NCBI RefSeq assembly: GCF_036688685.1
Contig: NZ_JAQQPS010000003.1
Location: forward strand, 1 to 64,000
Length of the DNA stretch: 64,000 nt
Direction of reading: 5' to 3'
Origin: JALYUM01 sp036688685
GTDB taxonomy: Bacteria; Pseudomonadota; Gammaproteobacteria; Burkholderiales; Burkholderiaceae_D
Part shown: positions 56,287-64,000 of the stretch, one piece after another
Numbering within the stretch: position 1 is the stretch's first letter
Layout: each line of letters starts with the position of its first letter
Position numbers and translations under genes: made by a program
The notes under the pieces: model-generated
Told to the model about the DNA's origin: nothing
Database searches by the model: none
The model's input: the letters and a program-made list of their open reading frames with translations, nothing else

Positions 56287-57252
56287 ATGGAAGACTTCAA
56301 CATCCTCAGTATCCTGGTCTCCACGATCCGCAATGCGCCCGTGCTGATGTTCGCCGCCATGGCCGGCCTGTTCGCCGAGCGCAGCGGGTTAGTCGACATC
56401 GGCCTGGAGGGCAAAATTCTCGCCAGCGCCTTCACCTCGGCCGCCGTGGCCTACAGCACCCAGAACGTCTGGTACGGCATCGCGGCCGGCATTGCCGTCT
56501 CAGTGGCGCTGGCGCTGCTGCAGGGCTATGTCAGCATCACGCAAAAGGGCAACCAGCTGGTGTGCGGCATCGCGATTAACATCGCCATGAGCGGCCTGAC
56601 CTTCGTGGTCGCCCAATATTTTTATCAGCAGGGCGGGCGCACGCCCGACCTGGGCGCGGCGCGCCTGTCCGACGTGGTCTTGCCGGGCACGGCTGCGGTG
56701 GCGAATATTCCGGGACTGGGCTGGTTTTACGGCCACCTGATTGGCGGCCACTCGGTACTGGTGTATTTTGCCTTTGCGCTGGTGCCGCTGGTGCACTGGG
56801 TGGTGTATCACACCCGCTTTGGCCTGCGCCTGCGCGCCTGCGGCGAGAATCCGCATGCGGCCGACGCGGCCGGTGTCTCGGTCGAACGAACCCGCTACAT
56901 GGCGATGCTGATCGCCGGCGTGCTGTGTTCGTTTTCGGGTGCGTATCTGGCCATCGTGCAGAGCGGCTTCTTCCTGCGCGACATGTCGGCCGGCGCCGGC
57001 TACCTGGCCCTGACGGCCCTGGTGTTCGGCAACTGGCGTCCGCTGCATACCATGCTGGGGTGCCTGATGTTCGGCTTCTTCAACGCGCTGCAGATCCAGC
57101 TGGAAGGCGTCGATCTGCCGGTGGTCGGCCGGGTGCCGGGCTCGCTGATCCACATGATTCCGTACGTGGTCACCGTGATCGTGCTGGCTGGTTTGATGGC
57201 GAAATCGATTGCGCCGAAAGCGATAGGCAAGCCGTTCGTCAAGTCGCGTTGA
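56287..57252 (+). CDS. Nucleoside ABC transporter permease 2
   Basis: A 321-residue permease of the same family. Blocks: ERSGLVDIGLEGKILASAF, QGYVSITQKGNQLVCGIAIN, LRACGENPHAADAAGVS and LTALVFGNWRPLHTMLGCLMFG. Last gene of the binding protein-ATPase-permease-permease operon, 4 bases after permease 1. Confidence 0.92.
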   Translation: MEDFNILSILVSTIRNAPVLMFAAMAGLFAERSGLVDIGLEGKILASAFTSAAVAYSTQNVWYGIAAGIAVSVALALLQGYVSITQKGNQLVCGIAINIAMSGLTFVVAQYFYQQGGRTPDLGAARLSDVVLPGTAAVANIPGLGWFYGHLIGGHSVLVYFAFALVPLVHWVVYHTRFGLRLRACGENPHAADAAGVSVERTRYMAMLIAGVLCSFSGAYLAIVQSGFFLRDMSAGAGYLALTALVFGNWRPLHTMLGCLMFGFFNALQIQLEGVDLPVVGRVPGSLIHMIPYVVTVIVLAGLMAKSIAPKAIGKPFVKSR

Positions 57253-57274
57253 TTTCAAATGGCGCGTGGTTCGG

Positions 57275-57299
57275 AAGGTCGCTGCGCAAGAGCGACCTT
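57275..57299. terminator. Stem-loop at the convergent end of the transporter operon
   Basis: AAGGTCGCT-N7-AGCGACCTT (perfect 9-base stem) in the 59-base gap between two converging genes. No T run follows, so termination is only presumed. Confidence 0.5.
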
Positions 57300-57311
57300 G
57301 CCTGATATCCG

Positions 57312-59147
57312 TTAAAGCACGGTTGCTTTTACGTCAAGGGCGTCGCCGATAATCTGACGAAGCAATGTCGTTTCACGCTCGTGCGCCTCGCGTTCGAATT
57401 TCAATGCGGCTTCCAGCGCGGCCGAATGACGCTCGAAATGCTCCACGCGCAGGCTCTCCAGATGCAGCCCGAGCTGGTGTGTAGCGATCGTCAATAATTC
57501 GATCTCGTCCGGACGGCATTTGCCGCCACTCAACTTCTGCCCGAGCAGCACCAGTCCGATGATCTGGCCTCGCACAATCATTGGAAAGACCAGCTCGCCC
57601 GGTAGCCCGGGTTGACAGGATGCGAGATCGACCATGACGAGGGTATGCCGCATGTCGACCACGGCGTCGTTATTCCTGTCGATCGTGGCGGGCGCGTTGG
57701 ACAGCGTTGAATCCTGCAATGCGTAGCCTGAATTTGCATCGAGCACATAGATCGCAAGGCCGGTCAGGCCCGCGTAATCGGTCACTTCCCGGCAGTATCT
57801 CGTCTTCAGCACGCTGGCATCGGAAATATGCTCAGCCTTTTGTAGAAATCGCCGAAGCTGTTCGGCGGCTTTGTACCAGTGATTGAAAAACACGTGATTG
57901 ACTTGATGACTGACCCAATGCTGAATCCGATGGAAACAGAGAATAATTCCAAGCGCAACCACAGCATCGAAAATCACATTCTTTTCTCTTCCTTCGAAGT
58001 GCAATAGTTTATCGACGCCCCATTCAGTGACCCCAAACACGACCAGAAGCATCGCGCTGATGATGGTTACCACCAGTGCGCGGTTGACCGCGAAGCCGAG
58101 GTCGAACAGGCGGTGGCGCAGGATTGCGTAACCCAAGCCTACAAAGCAGAGGAACGTGATGGTATCCTGGACGATGCCGAACCTGGGATCCAGGACCGCA
58201 CCGAACATCGTTGCAATGGTGGCGGAACTTAAGGCAAGCACAACGCCACCCATGCAGACACCGATCCAGGCCAATTTTTGCCTGTTGACGCCGATGCTGT
58301 TGCGCCACGAATACCATATCGCCAGCAATGCCAGGCTGACCATCATGGTTTGCACGATCATCTTGAATGCGATGATCGATATCCATTGACGCGCTGCCCA
58401 TGGAAGTACGCGAAATGCGTCTGCCACATACCAGGCAGAATAGACCAGCACGACAACCGCAAACAGCTTGAATACATGCCGCACCGGAGCCCGTCGGAAG
58501 TGAGGAGGACGGTCGTCCGGGAACGTGAAAGCGAAGTACACCAGGCTGATGTAATACGCGGCATAATTGAGCGGCAGGATCAGTTGCATGAACAAATTCG
58601 GCAATGGGCCGCCCGGCAGATACCAGGCAACGGTTTGCGGCGAGAAGCTCAGCATCATGAAAGCGAAAACACGCATGCTGCCGTTGTCAGCGCGCCGTAG
58701 TCCAATCAGCAAGGCGATGAGCAGCGCGGCATAGTTGCATGCCCACGCCATCAGCGCGTCCGCGCGTGCGGCGATCGGATTGTGTGTGAAGTCTGAGGAG
58801 GCAATAGGCTTGAGCGCGACATGGCGTGACTGCCCATTGCTGAACAGGGTCAAACCAATAACTTCATCGCTGCCAAGCTGGCGTTTGACATCGATGTAGT
58901 GATCAAAGAACACCTTGTCGCCAATCCTCCCGCCCACCGTTGCCAAGGGCGAATCAGCGCCGATGGCCACAATCGGCAAGCGATAGTCGAGATCCGGTTC
59001 GCCAAATTCGATCGCAAGCGTGCCGGCTTTTGCCGGTGTGATCCGCTCCCAGTAAGTTGTCGCCCATATGCTGAAGGACAAATAAACAAGGGCGAGGGAA
59101 ATGAGCAGGACTTTCCAGGATGAAGGCGATAGATTTTTGATGTTCAT
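57312..59147 (-). CDS. ComP-like membrane sensor protein with PDZ-like and GAF domains but no kinase
   Basis: A 611-residue protein starting at ATG 59147. Layout: one membrane helix (WKVLLISLALVYLSFSIW); a periplasmic PDZ-like segment (about 35-125, LPIVAIGADSPLATVGGRIG, DEVIGLTLFSNGQS); about seven or eight further helices (about 140-400); a GAF-like domain (about 420-580, AIYVLDANSGYALQDS, LVFPMIVRGQIIGLVLLGQ); and a short coiled coil (LKFEREAHERETTLL). This is the sensory half of ComP-type histidine kinases, but the H-box and ATPase domains are absent and the protein simply ends. No response regulator is adjacent. It could act through partner binding, or be a sensor that has lost its output. 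Confidence 0.75.
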   Translation of the reverse strand: MNIKNLSPSSWKVLLISLALVYLSFSIWATTYWERITPAKAGTLAIEFGEPDLDYRLPIVAIGADSPLATVGGRIGDKVFFDHYIDVKRQLGSDEVIGLTLFSNGQSRHVALKPIASSDFTHNPIAARADALMAWACNYAALLIALLIGLRRADNGSMRVFAFMMLSFSPQTVAWYLPGGPLPNLFMQLILPLNYAAYYISLVYFAFTFPDDRPPHFRRAPVRHVFKLFAVVVLVYSAWYVADAFRVLPWAARQWISIIAFKMIVQTMMVSLALLAIWYSWRNSIGVNRQKLAWIGVCMGGVVLALSSATIATMFGAVLDPRFGIVQDTITFLCFVGLGYAILRHRLFDLGFAVNRALVVTIISAMLLVVFGVTEWGVDKLLHFEGREKNVIFDAVVALGIILCFHRIQHWVSHQVNHVFFNHWYKAAEQLRRFLQKAEHISDASVLKTRYCREVTDYAGLTGLAIYVLDANSGYALQDSTLSNAPATIDRNNDAVVDMRHTLVMVDLASCQPGLPGELVFPMIVRGQIIGLVLLGQKLSGGKCRPDEIELLTIATHQLGLHLESLRVEHFERHSAALEAALKFEREAHERETTLLRQIIGDALDVKATVL

Positions 59148-59325
59148 TAGAATGTGCTGGTGATGCAATTGTGATAAGCGCGAACACCGGATTCTATCAG
59201 ATGAGAAATTGACAACGCTGCGGCACAAGGGATGCCAACAACGCGCCTTCAGCCGCACCTGATCGCTCGGGTCAGCCCCACGTCACCAGAACGATTCTGA
59301 GGCGATGGCTGCTTCAGCGCTGTGA

Positions 59326-59868
59326 TCAATCGAGAACGAAAAAGGTTTTGAGAGGCAGAACCGTCTTTCTCAGCTTGTCCTTGAGCGTGACAGCGATGGT
59401 CCACTTGCCGGCCATGTCGCCCGGGTCATGTTTGAAACTGATCTCCGGTGTCGCCATATACAGGTTTTGCGGTCCGCCCAGAAGCGGCCCATGCCAGCAG
59501 GGCGTATCTGCGTGATGCACCACCGACGTGCCATCGGGCTGCATGACATCCAGGTCGCAGGTGAGGTTGGCCTTGCCATCGGCACCGAGCATCGCGTTTG
59601 CAAAGAAAATCAGGAGAAACACCTGTTCGCCCAGCGCAACCGGCGTGGTTTTCTGCGTGAAATGCGGGACGGTGGCGGCCGGCGTATTCCATTTCGCGCG
59701 CCAGTCCGCGTCCGAGGTAATGAGCAGGTGACCGGCGAAGCCATTCACGGCGCGCCGCGCTTCGGTCGGGGCGATCGCCTTGCCCTGGTCGTCGATCCAT
59801 GTGCCATGTTGTGCAAACGCTGGCGCTGCCAGGGTCAGGATGAGAGCAAGCGCGGCGCGAGAGGTCAT
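59326..59868 (-). CDS. Secreted protein of unknown function
   Basis: A 180-residue protein with a clean signal peptide (LALILTLAAPAFAQ). The mature part is beta-rich with one Cys pair (LTCDLDVMQPDG, DTPCWHGPL). It contains TPEISFKHDPGDMAGKWTIA and KTVLPLKTFFVLD, similar in style to unnamed periplasmic proteins in this group. I recognise no domain. Flanked by the ComP-like sensor and MipA genes, with no operon link evident. Confidence 0.6.
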   Translation of the reverse strand: MTSRAALALILTLAAPAFAQHGTWIDDQGKAIAPTEARRAVNGFAGHLLITSDADWRAKWNTPAATVPHFTQKTTPVALGEQVFLLIFFANAMLGADGKANLTCDLDVMQPDGTSVVHHADTPCWHGPLLGGPQNLYMATPEISFKHDPGDMAGKWTIAVTLKDKLRKTVLPLKTFFVLD

Positions 59869-59947
59869 GGCAGATCACTCCGTTCAATATAGTGGCAGCA
59901 TACGTCAGGCACTACATGCAGGCAAGCAACGATGCCGGGAATATCGT

Positions 59948-60805
59948 CTACAGCGCGGCGCGCGCGGCCGAGCGCTTGAACGTCCACACAAAACCCACGC
60001 CGGCTGATGCCCCATTTTCGCGCTGCATCAGCGGGCTACCGGTATTGGCCGCGCCGGCATAGCTTTCATAGCGCACGTAACCGAACAGGCGTACATCGGG
60101 GTTGAGCCGATGGCTGCCGGCCAGGCCTGCGCGCACCAGCATGCGGCCCGAATCGGCCTGGTAGGCCGGCCGTGCGGCGCTGGCGTATTGCGGCGCGACT
60201 TCATAAAAATAGCGGTTGATGCGGCTGTCGCCGAATACGGCGGCGACATGCGCTTCGCCGGTCCAGGATGCGTCGGCAGTCCGGGTTTCGTAGCTCAGGC
60301 GCGGCTCGAGCGTGCTGCCCTGGCGGCGCACGCCACCGCGCACTTCCATGACGGCGCGCAGGGGCAACTCGAAACGGATGGCACTCGTCGGGCTCAACTG
60401 CGCAACCTTGACTTTCAGGCGCGGCCCGAATTCAACCAGCGTGCCCAGGTTGGGCATGCCATTACGAATGGCGACGTCGTCTGATTTCGACGGCAGCGAG
60501 CCGGCAAAACCGACGTCCAGTTCGACCCGGTCCGAATTGAACAGGCGTGCGCCGATGCCGGACTGGTCAGCCCGAAAAATCTTGCCGCGGTATTGAATCC
60601 ACGGCAGTGGCAGTACCCGGTTGTTGCGACTGTCGGCGCCCGGGTAGGCCGGGGTCGACAAGGCGAAGGCGCCGACACCGACTTCCCACAAGGGCAGGCC
60701 GGGCGCGTCTTGCACCTTCGCCACGTCGGGCAGATCCTGGGCCGACCCTACCAGCGGCAAGGCGAAGCAAACGGACAGGCATACAAACAGGGCGGTGGTT
60801 TTCAT
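59948..60805 (-). CDS. MipA/OmpV family outer-membrane protein
   Basis: A 285-residue protein with a signal peptide (LFVCLSVCFALPLVGSAQ) and the MipA/OmpV pattern: WEVGVGAFALSTPAYPGADS, VLPLPWIQYRGKIFRADQSG, NSDRVELDVGFAGSLPS, and a C-terminal strand ending VGFVWTFKRS. The family contains outer-membrane beta-barrel proteins, with E. coli MipA linked to the murein machinery. It faces a divergent acyltransferase gene across a region holding a long palindrome. Confidence 0.87.
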   Translation of the reverse strand: MKTTALFVCLSVCFALPLVGSAQDLPDVAKVQDAPGLPLWEVGVGAFALSTPAYPGADSRNNRVLPLPWIQYRGKIFRADQSGIGARLFNSDRVELDVGFAGSLPSKSDDVAIRNGMPNLGTLVEFGPRLKVKVAQLSPTSAIRFELPLRAVMEVRGGVRRQGSTLEPRLSYETRTADASWTGEAHVAAVFGDSRINRYFYEVAPQYASAARPAYQADSGRMLVRAGLAGSHRLNPDVRLFGYVRYESYAGAANTGSPLMQRENGASAGVGFVWTFKRSAARAAL

Positions 60806-60840
60806 TGTGGAGGTCGTGGAGATGATGGTGCGTCATTCTA

Positions 60841-60887
60841 GCTTTGTCACAGCGCGCGACAAACAATTTCGCGCGCCGTGACAAAGC
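60841..60887. promoter_or_regulatory. Long nested palindrome between mipA-like gene and acyltransferase
   Basis: Arms of 19 bases (60841-60859 and 60869-60887) match at 18 positions: GCTTTGTCAC-A-GCGCGCGA against TCGCGCGC-C-GTGACAAAGC, with a 9-base loop. It lies between divergent genes, so it is not a terminator for either; a large operator or a structured leader is more likely. Confidence 0.6.
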
Positions 60888-60948
60888 GCGTGTTTTGCAG
60901 ACAGGTCTAACTGCTAGGATGCCGCTGCCATCCCTCTTACGGACCTGC

Positions 60949-62124
60949 ATGCCATCGACCTTACTGCGCCGCACCGCTGGTCTGGACACCCTGCGCGCCT
61001 GCGCCATTGCGCTTGTCTTCATGTACCACTACATGGTCTTCGTCAGCCATACGCCCACCTTCGGCTGGCTCAGCACTGCGGGCTGGGTCGGTGTCGACCT
61101 GTTCTTTGTGCTGTCCGGCTATCTGATTGCCGACCAGTTGCTGCGCGGCGTACAAAGCGGCCAGCCGTTATCGCTATGGCGCTTCTACCTGCGCCGCGCA
61201 CTGCGCACCTGGCCAGCGTTCTGGGTCGTGCTGGCCGCCTATTTTGCCTTCCCGACGATCATGGGCGGCAAGCCGCCGCCACCGCTGTGGACCTTTTTGA
61301 CGTTCACGCAAAACATCGGCCTGCAGCCCGGCACCGCCTTTTCGCAGGCGTGGTCGCTGTGCATCGAAGAACAGTTTTACCTGGCCCTGCCGCTGGCTTT
61401 GCTGGCGGCCGTCGCCCTGCACTTGCGCCGCTGGCAGGCGTGGTGCGCGCTGGCCTTGCTGCTCGCCGTCGGCATCGGTTTGCGCGCTTACCTGTGGCAC
61501 CGCTACGCACTCGAGGAAGGTGGCCAGGTGCGCGGCTACATGGCGCACGTGTATTACGCAAGCTTGTGCCGCTTCGATGAGTTCCTGCCCGGCGTGGCCG
61601 TCGCGCTGGTACGGCACGGCCATCCGCATCTGTGGCAGCGCCTGATGGAGCATGGCCGCAAGGTGTTGCTGGCCGGCGTCGCTGGGTGCGCCGCCCTGCT
61701 CTACGGCGCCCTCAACTTTTACTACATCGAGGACTACGGCTACGGCTTTTTCATGACCGCGTTCGGCTATTCTCTGCTGGCGATGGCGTTCGCGCTGCTG
61801 GTCATCGGCGCGCTCAGCCCACACACGCTGCTGCACCGCGCCCGCATCCCCGGCGCGCGCCAGCTGGCGCTATGGTCATATTCGATTTATCTTATCCATA
61901 AACCGGTGGGTAATATCGTCGGCAAGCTGGCAGTGCAATGGCAATTACCCGGCTCCGTCACGCTGACGCTGACGATCGTGCTGTCGCTGCTGGCGGGCGC
62001 GCTCCTGTTCTACCTCGTCGAGCAACCGTTCATGCGCTTGCGCGCGCGGCTGGCACCGTCGAACTTTGCGCCAGACATGGCCAGTGGCGCAGTGCATACT
62101 GGCCCTTCGACCAAACACGCCTGA
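60949..62124 (+). CDS. Acyltransferase 3 family protein
   Basis: A 391-residue membrane protein with about ten helices. Typical start: GLDTLRACAIALVFMYHYMV (catalytic-type His in the first helix), then GWVGVDLFFVLSGYLIADQLL, RRALRTWPAFWVVLAAYFAF and SIYLIHKPVGNIVGKL. Such enzymes acylate surface sugars or lipids. Start choice: ATG 60949 follows ACGGA; ATG 60919 is also possible, and an alternative TTG at 60844 would place the protein start inside a palindrome and is rejected. Confidence 0.87.
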   Translation: MPSTLLRRTAGLDTLRACAIALVFMYHYMVFVSHTPTFGWLSTAGWVGVDLFFVLSGYLIADQLLRGVQSGQPLSLWRFYLRRALRTWPAFWVVLAAYFAFPTIMGGKPPPPLWTFLTFTQNIGLQPGTAFSQAWSLCIEEQFYLALPLALLAAVALHLRRWQAWCALALLLAVGIGLRAYLWHRYALEEGGQVRGYMAHVYYASLCRFDEFLPGVAVALVRHGHPHLWQRLMEHGRKVLLAGVAGCAALLYGALNFYYIEDYGYGFFMTAFGYSLLAMAFALLVIGALSPHTLLHRARIPGARQLALWSYSIYLIHKPVGNIVGKLAVQWQLPGSVTLTLTIVLSLLAGALLFYLVEQPFMRLRARLAPSNFAPDMASGAVHTGPSTKHA

Positions 62125-62134
62125 TTGCGCCGCC

Positions 62135-63469
62135 ATGACCTTCCTTTCTGACCTGTTCGGACGCACGGAAAAGTCCCCGCCAGTTTCCCGCTTCGAGATG
62201 GCGCAGGACCACCTTGCCCGGAGCCGCACATCACCAGAGATAGCGCCATTTGCGGCAGACTACGACGGCTACCTGCGCCAGGCCGCCGTCGAACACTGCG
62301 TGGCGCTGGGCGACCCGGCCTTGCTGCCTGTCGTTGCAAGCAGGCTCAACGATTGGGTCGACCAGGTGCGCGCCGCCGCCCGCGCAGGCATCATGACACT
62401 GGCGCCGCGTTGTTCCCCCGCCGAGCTGCTTGCCATCCTTCCTGCTGTGCGGCGCCTGCTGGAAGCGCGCCGTACCGATCACGCCCTGTGGATCGCCGAA
62501 TTCGAAGCCTTGCTGGTGATGCGTTTGTGCGCCGACGACGTCAAGGCCGCCATCCATTCTCCGGATATGGTCTTGTCGCGCGCGGCCTTTCAGCTGGCGC
62601 GCACGCGCAAGCTGATCGCACAGGAAGACCTGATTGACCTGGCGCTGGAACAGCGCGGCGACATCGTGCTGGCACAGGGCGCCCTGGCATTGATCACGGA
62701 ACTACCACTCCCGCGGCGCCAGCACTGGTACCAAAAACTGGCGACCTGTTCTTTTCTCGTTTTGCGCGTTGCATCCTTGCGCGCACGCCTGCACGAAGAA
62801 ACGGATGCCGCACAAGCCCTGGCCCGCACTGCCCTGTTCGACACGGCGGTGACCATCCGTGACGTCGCCGCAAGCCACCTGCGCCACTGCAAGGTCGACC
62901 TGCGCGGCCTGTATCGTGGCCTCTTGCTGGAACCGTCCACAGTGGCGAGGGTAGCCTGCATCGCGCTGGAAGGGCTGCGCGCCAGCGCGGATGTCGCACT
63001 CGTCGAACAGTTCACACGTGCATCCGCGCCGGCCGTGCGCCTGGCGGCATTCGCGTCCTGGCTGCGCATCGCGCCGCAGCGCAAGGACGACATCGCCATG
63101 CTGGCACTGCGTGACACCGCGCCGTCAGTGCGGCGCTTCGCGGTCGATACAGTGTGCAGACAGGGGGCCTATCTCCCTTTCGAGCAGGCGCATGCCGTCC
63201 TGGCGCCATTGCACGACTACCGCAACCTGCTAGCGCTGGCGCGGTCGGACCCGTGGCAGTGGCTCGAAACAATGGTGTGGGTGGCTGCAAACGACACACT
63301 CGACGTGACGACGACCAGGATGCTCGAACGCAGTGCGCAGGCATGGTGCCGCACGGCGCCATCCCGCTACACCAGGCCAACAGCGCGGCTTGCCGCGCTG
63401 TTCGACTTGCCCGACTCGGTGCGTGCCCTGGAAAAACTCGGCATCAACGATACATGGAAACGCGGCTGA
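62135..63469 (+). CDS. HEAT-repeat-like helical protein
   Basis: A 444-residue protein made of short repeated helices: YLRQAAVEHCVALGDPALLP, VDQVRAAARAGIMTLAPRC, TIRDVAASHLRHCKVDLRGL, TVARVACIALEGLRASADVA, AVRLAAFASWLRIAPQRKDD and SVRRFAVDTVCRQGAYLPF. The pattern is HEAT/PBS-lyase-like, indicating a protein-binding scaffold. No catalytic motif seen. ATG 62135 is 10 bases after the acyltransferase stop, so an operon is likely. A longer frame start at 62066 would overlap the acyltransferase gene. Confidence 0.7.
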   Translation: MTFLSDLFGRTEKSPPVSRFEMAQDHLARSRTSPEIAPFAADYDGYLRQAAVEHCVALGDPALLPVVASRLNDWVDQVRAAARAGIMTLAPRCSPAELLAILPAVRRLLEARRTDHALWIAEFEALLVMRLCADDVKAAIHSPDMVLSRAAFQLARTRKLIAQEDLIDLALEQRGDIVLAQGALALITELPLPRRQHWYQKLATCSFLVLRVASLRARLHEETDAAQALARTALFDTAVTIRDVAASHLRHCKVDLRGLYRGLLLEPSTVARVACIALEGLRASADVALVEQFTRASAPAVRLAAFASWLRIAPQRKDDIAMLALRDTAPSVRRFAVDTVCRQGAYLPFEQAHAVLAPLHDYRNLLALARSDPWQWLETMVWVAANDTLDVTTTRMLERSAQAWCRTAPSRYTRPTARLAALFDLPDSVRALEKLGINDTWKRG

Positions 63470-63474
63470 TACTG

Positions 63475-63794
63475 CAGTCCACGGTATCGAGGGTAGCGGC
63501 GCCGCGACGTCCTTCGGGCACGGCGGCCACAACCGGGGCTACAGCGATCTGATAGTGGCCTATAGCGGCCGCGGTGACGGCGCCGTGGTCATGACCAATG
63601 GCGACAATGGCGACGAAATCGCGCGCGCGCTGGCCGGCAAATACGCGATCAAGGACCTGGGCGACTTCGACATCACCTACAAAAATGGAAAATTACTGTT
63701 CTGGATACCGGACAAAAAAATGCCGACCATCCCGGCAAGGAATGATCGGCACGCAGCCGGATGCGGGCCGTCGCTTACGACAAGATGGTTTTGA
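63475..63794 (+). pseudogene. C-terminal fragment of a beta-lactamase-family serine hydrolase
   Basis: The reading frame after the HEAT gene gives EGSGAATSFGHGGHNRGYSD, then LIVAYSGRGDGAVVMTNGDNG and IARALAGKYAIKDLG. The sFGHGG...Gy and GAVVMTNGDNG segments are the last conserved blocks of AmpC-type serine hydrolases. No N-terminal SxxK or YxN domain precedes it, so this is a remnant. The end is unclear because the last in-frame stop is at 63792-63794, inside the next gene's 3' end on the other strand. Confidence 0.7.
63714..63751 (-). terminator. Terminator of the S1/P1 nuclease gene
   Basis: On the minus strand a 10-base stem (one mismatch: TGCCGATCAT/ATGGTCGGCA) with an 11-12-base loop is followed by seven T residues (63720-63714), starting 23 bases after the stop codon of the nuclease gene. 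Confidence 0.8.
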
Positions 63795-64000
63795 GCAATG
63801 CGGCCAGGTGGTACCCGCCCTTGGTCAATTGTTCCTTGGCGATTTGCGAGCTTGGCACCGGATAGTTCTGCGGCACTTCCAGTGACCAGGTGCTGTACTT
63901 CTCGCCGCTCTTGCTGACCTTCTCGGTAACGGCGCCCGTGGTCACGTCCTTGTACGCTTCCTTCGAGACGACCAGTGCATCGTCGGCCCACTGGTACGGC
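63775..64000 (-). CDS. S1/P1 nuclease family protein (partial, N-terminus off window)
   Basis: The last 74 residues of a gene entering from the right edge: YQWADDALVVSKEAYKDV, QNYPVPSSQIAKEQLTKGGY and HLAALLKTILS before TAA at 63777-63775. The W-(A/E)-(D/E)-(D/S)xx...vY and A...qLxkaGxrLAaLLn ends are typical of S1/P1 nucleases, zinc enzymes that degrade single-stranded DNA and RNA. The zinc ligands lie outside the window. A secreted or periplasmic nuclease would fit the nucleoside-use theme. Confidence 0.75.
   Translation of the reverse strand, partial: PYQWADDALVVSKEAYKDVTTGAVTEKVSKSGEKYSTWSLEVPQNYPVPSSQIAKEQLTKGGYHLAALLKTILS

Noticed and set aside
60844..60948. Longer N-terminus of the acyltransferase
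   Set aside because: It starts within the palindrome and adds residues atypical for the family.
63677..63991. Minus-strand 104-codon frame at the right edge
   Set aside because: A different minus-strand frame gives a clear S1/P1 nuclease C-terminus ending at 63775; this one is its shadow.

Overview
The window is high-GC DNA from what looks like a betaproteobacterium of the Oxalobacteraceae (Massilia/Duganella/Janthinobacterium group). That assignment is an inference from gene style, protein similarity as I remember it, GC content and REP-like palindromes; I could not run a search. No rRNA, tRNA, CRISPR array, integrase or insertion sequence was seen. Nearly all of the sequence is coding.

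Layout. 1-8.6 kb: a two-partner secretion locus on the minus strand. It holds a TpsB transporter followed by a very large TpsA adhesin whose C-terminus lies outside the window; the adhesin carries GLUG motifs and a 14-unit YDG repeat array with a 249-base period. 8.8-11.1 kb: a DUF885 metallopeptidase-like protein and a small coiled-coil protein. 11.3-16.5 kb: purine (ureide) catabolism, with urate hydroxylase PuuD translationally coupled to an M20 hydrolase, a divergent LysR regulator and a UraD-AllC fusion enzyme. 16.7-24.9 kb: a zinc alcohol dehydrogenase, then a tightly overlapped reductive pyrimidine operon (preT-preA-NCS1 transporter-hydA-hyuC). 25.1-30.2 kb: MmsA and an omega-amino-acid aminotransferase, which would finish the route from beta-alanine to acetyl-CoA, with divergent MocR- and RutR-like regulators. 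30.3-32.2 kb: a LytS/LytR-type two-component system with a small membrane protein. 32.3-39.6 kb: a deoxynucleoside operon (PNP-deoB-deoC-tandem ALDH-deoA-cdd). 39.8-42.9 kb: pseudouridine catabolism (psuK-psuG) with a LysR regulator and strong palindromic operators upstream.

43-52.3 kb is mixed: an orphan motA, a discoidin/di-haem oxidoreductase lipoprotein, small secreted and membrane proteins, a DUF969-DUF979-Pcp pyroglutamate operon, a YciI protein and an alpha/beta hydrolase. 52.5-57.3 kb: a BMP-family nucleoside ABC importer. 57.3-64 kb: a ComP-like membrane sensor with no kinase domain, a secreted protein of unknown function, a MipA/OmpV porin, an acyltransferase, a HEAT-repeat protein, a fragment of a serine beta-lactamase-like gene, and the C-terminus of an S1/P1 nuclease.

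Taken together, more than half the window appears to serve capture and complete breakdown of nucleic acids: an extracellular or periplasmic nuclease, nucleoside and nucleobase importers, phosphorylases and deaminase, then ring degradation of purines and pyrimidines, deoxyribose catabolism and pseudouridine recycling. Four loci of a REP-like palindrome lie at the borders of these modules, one of them inside the deo operon.
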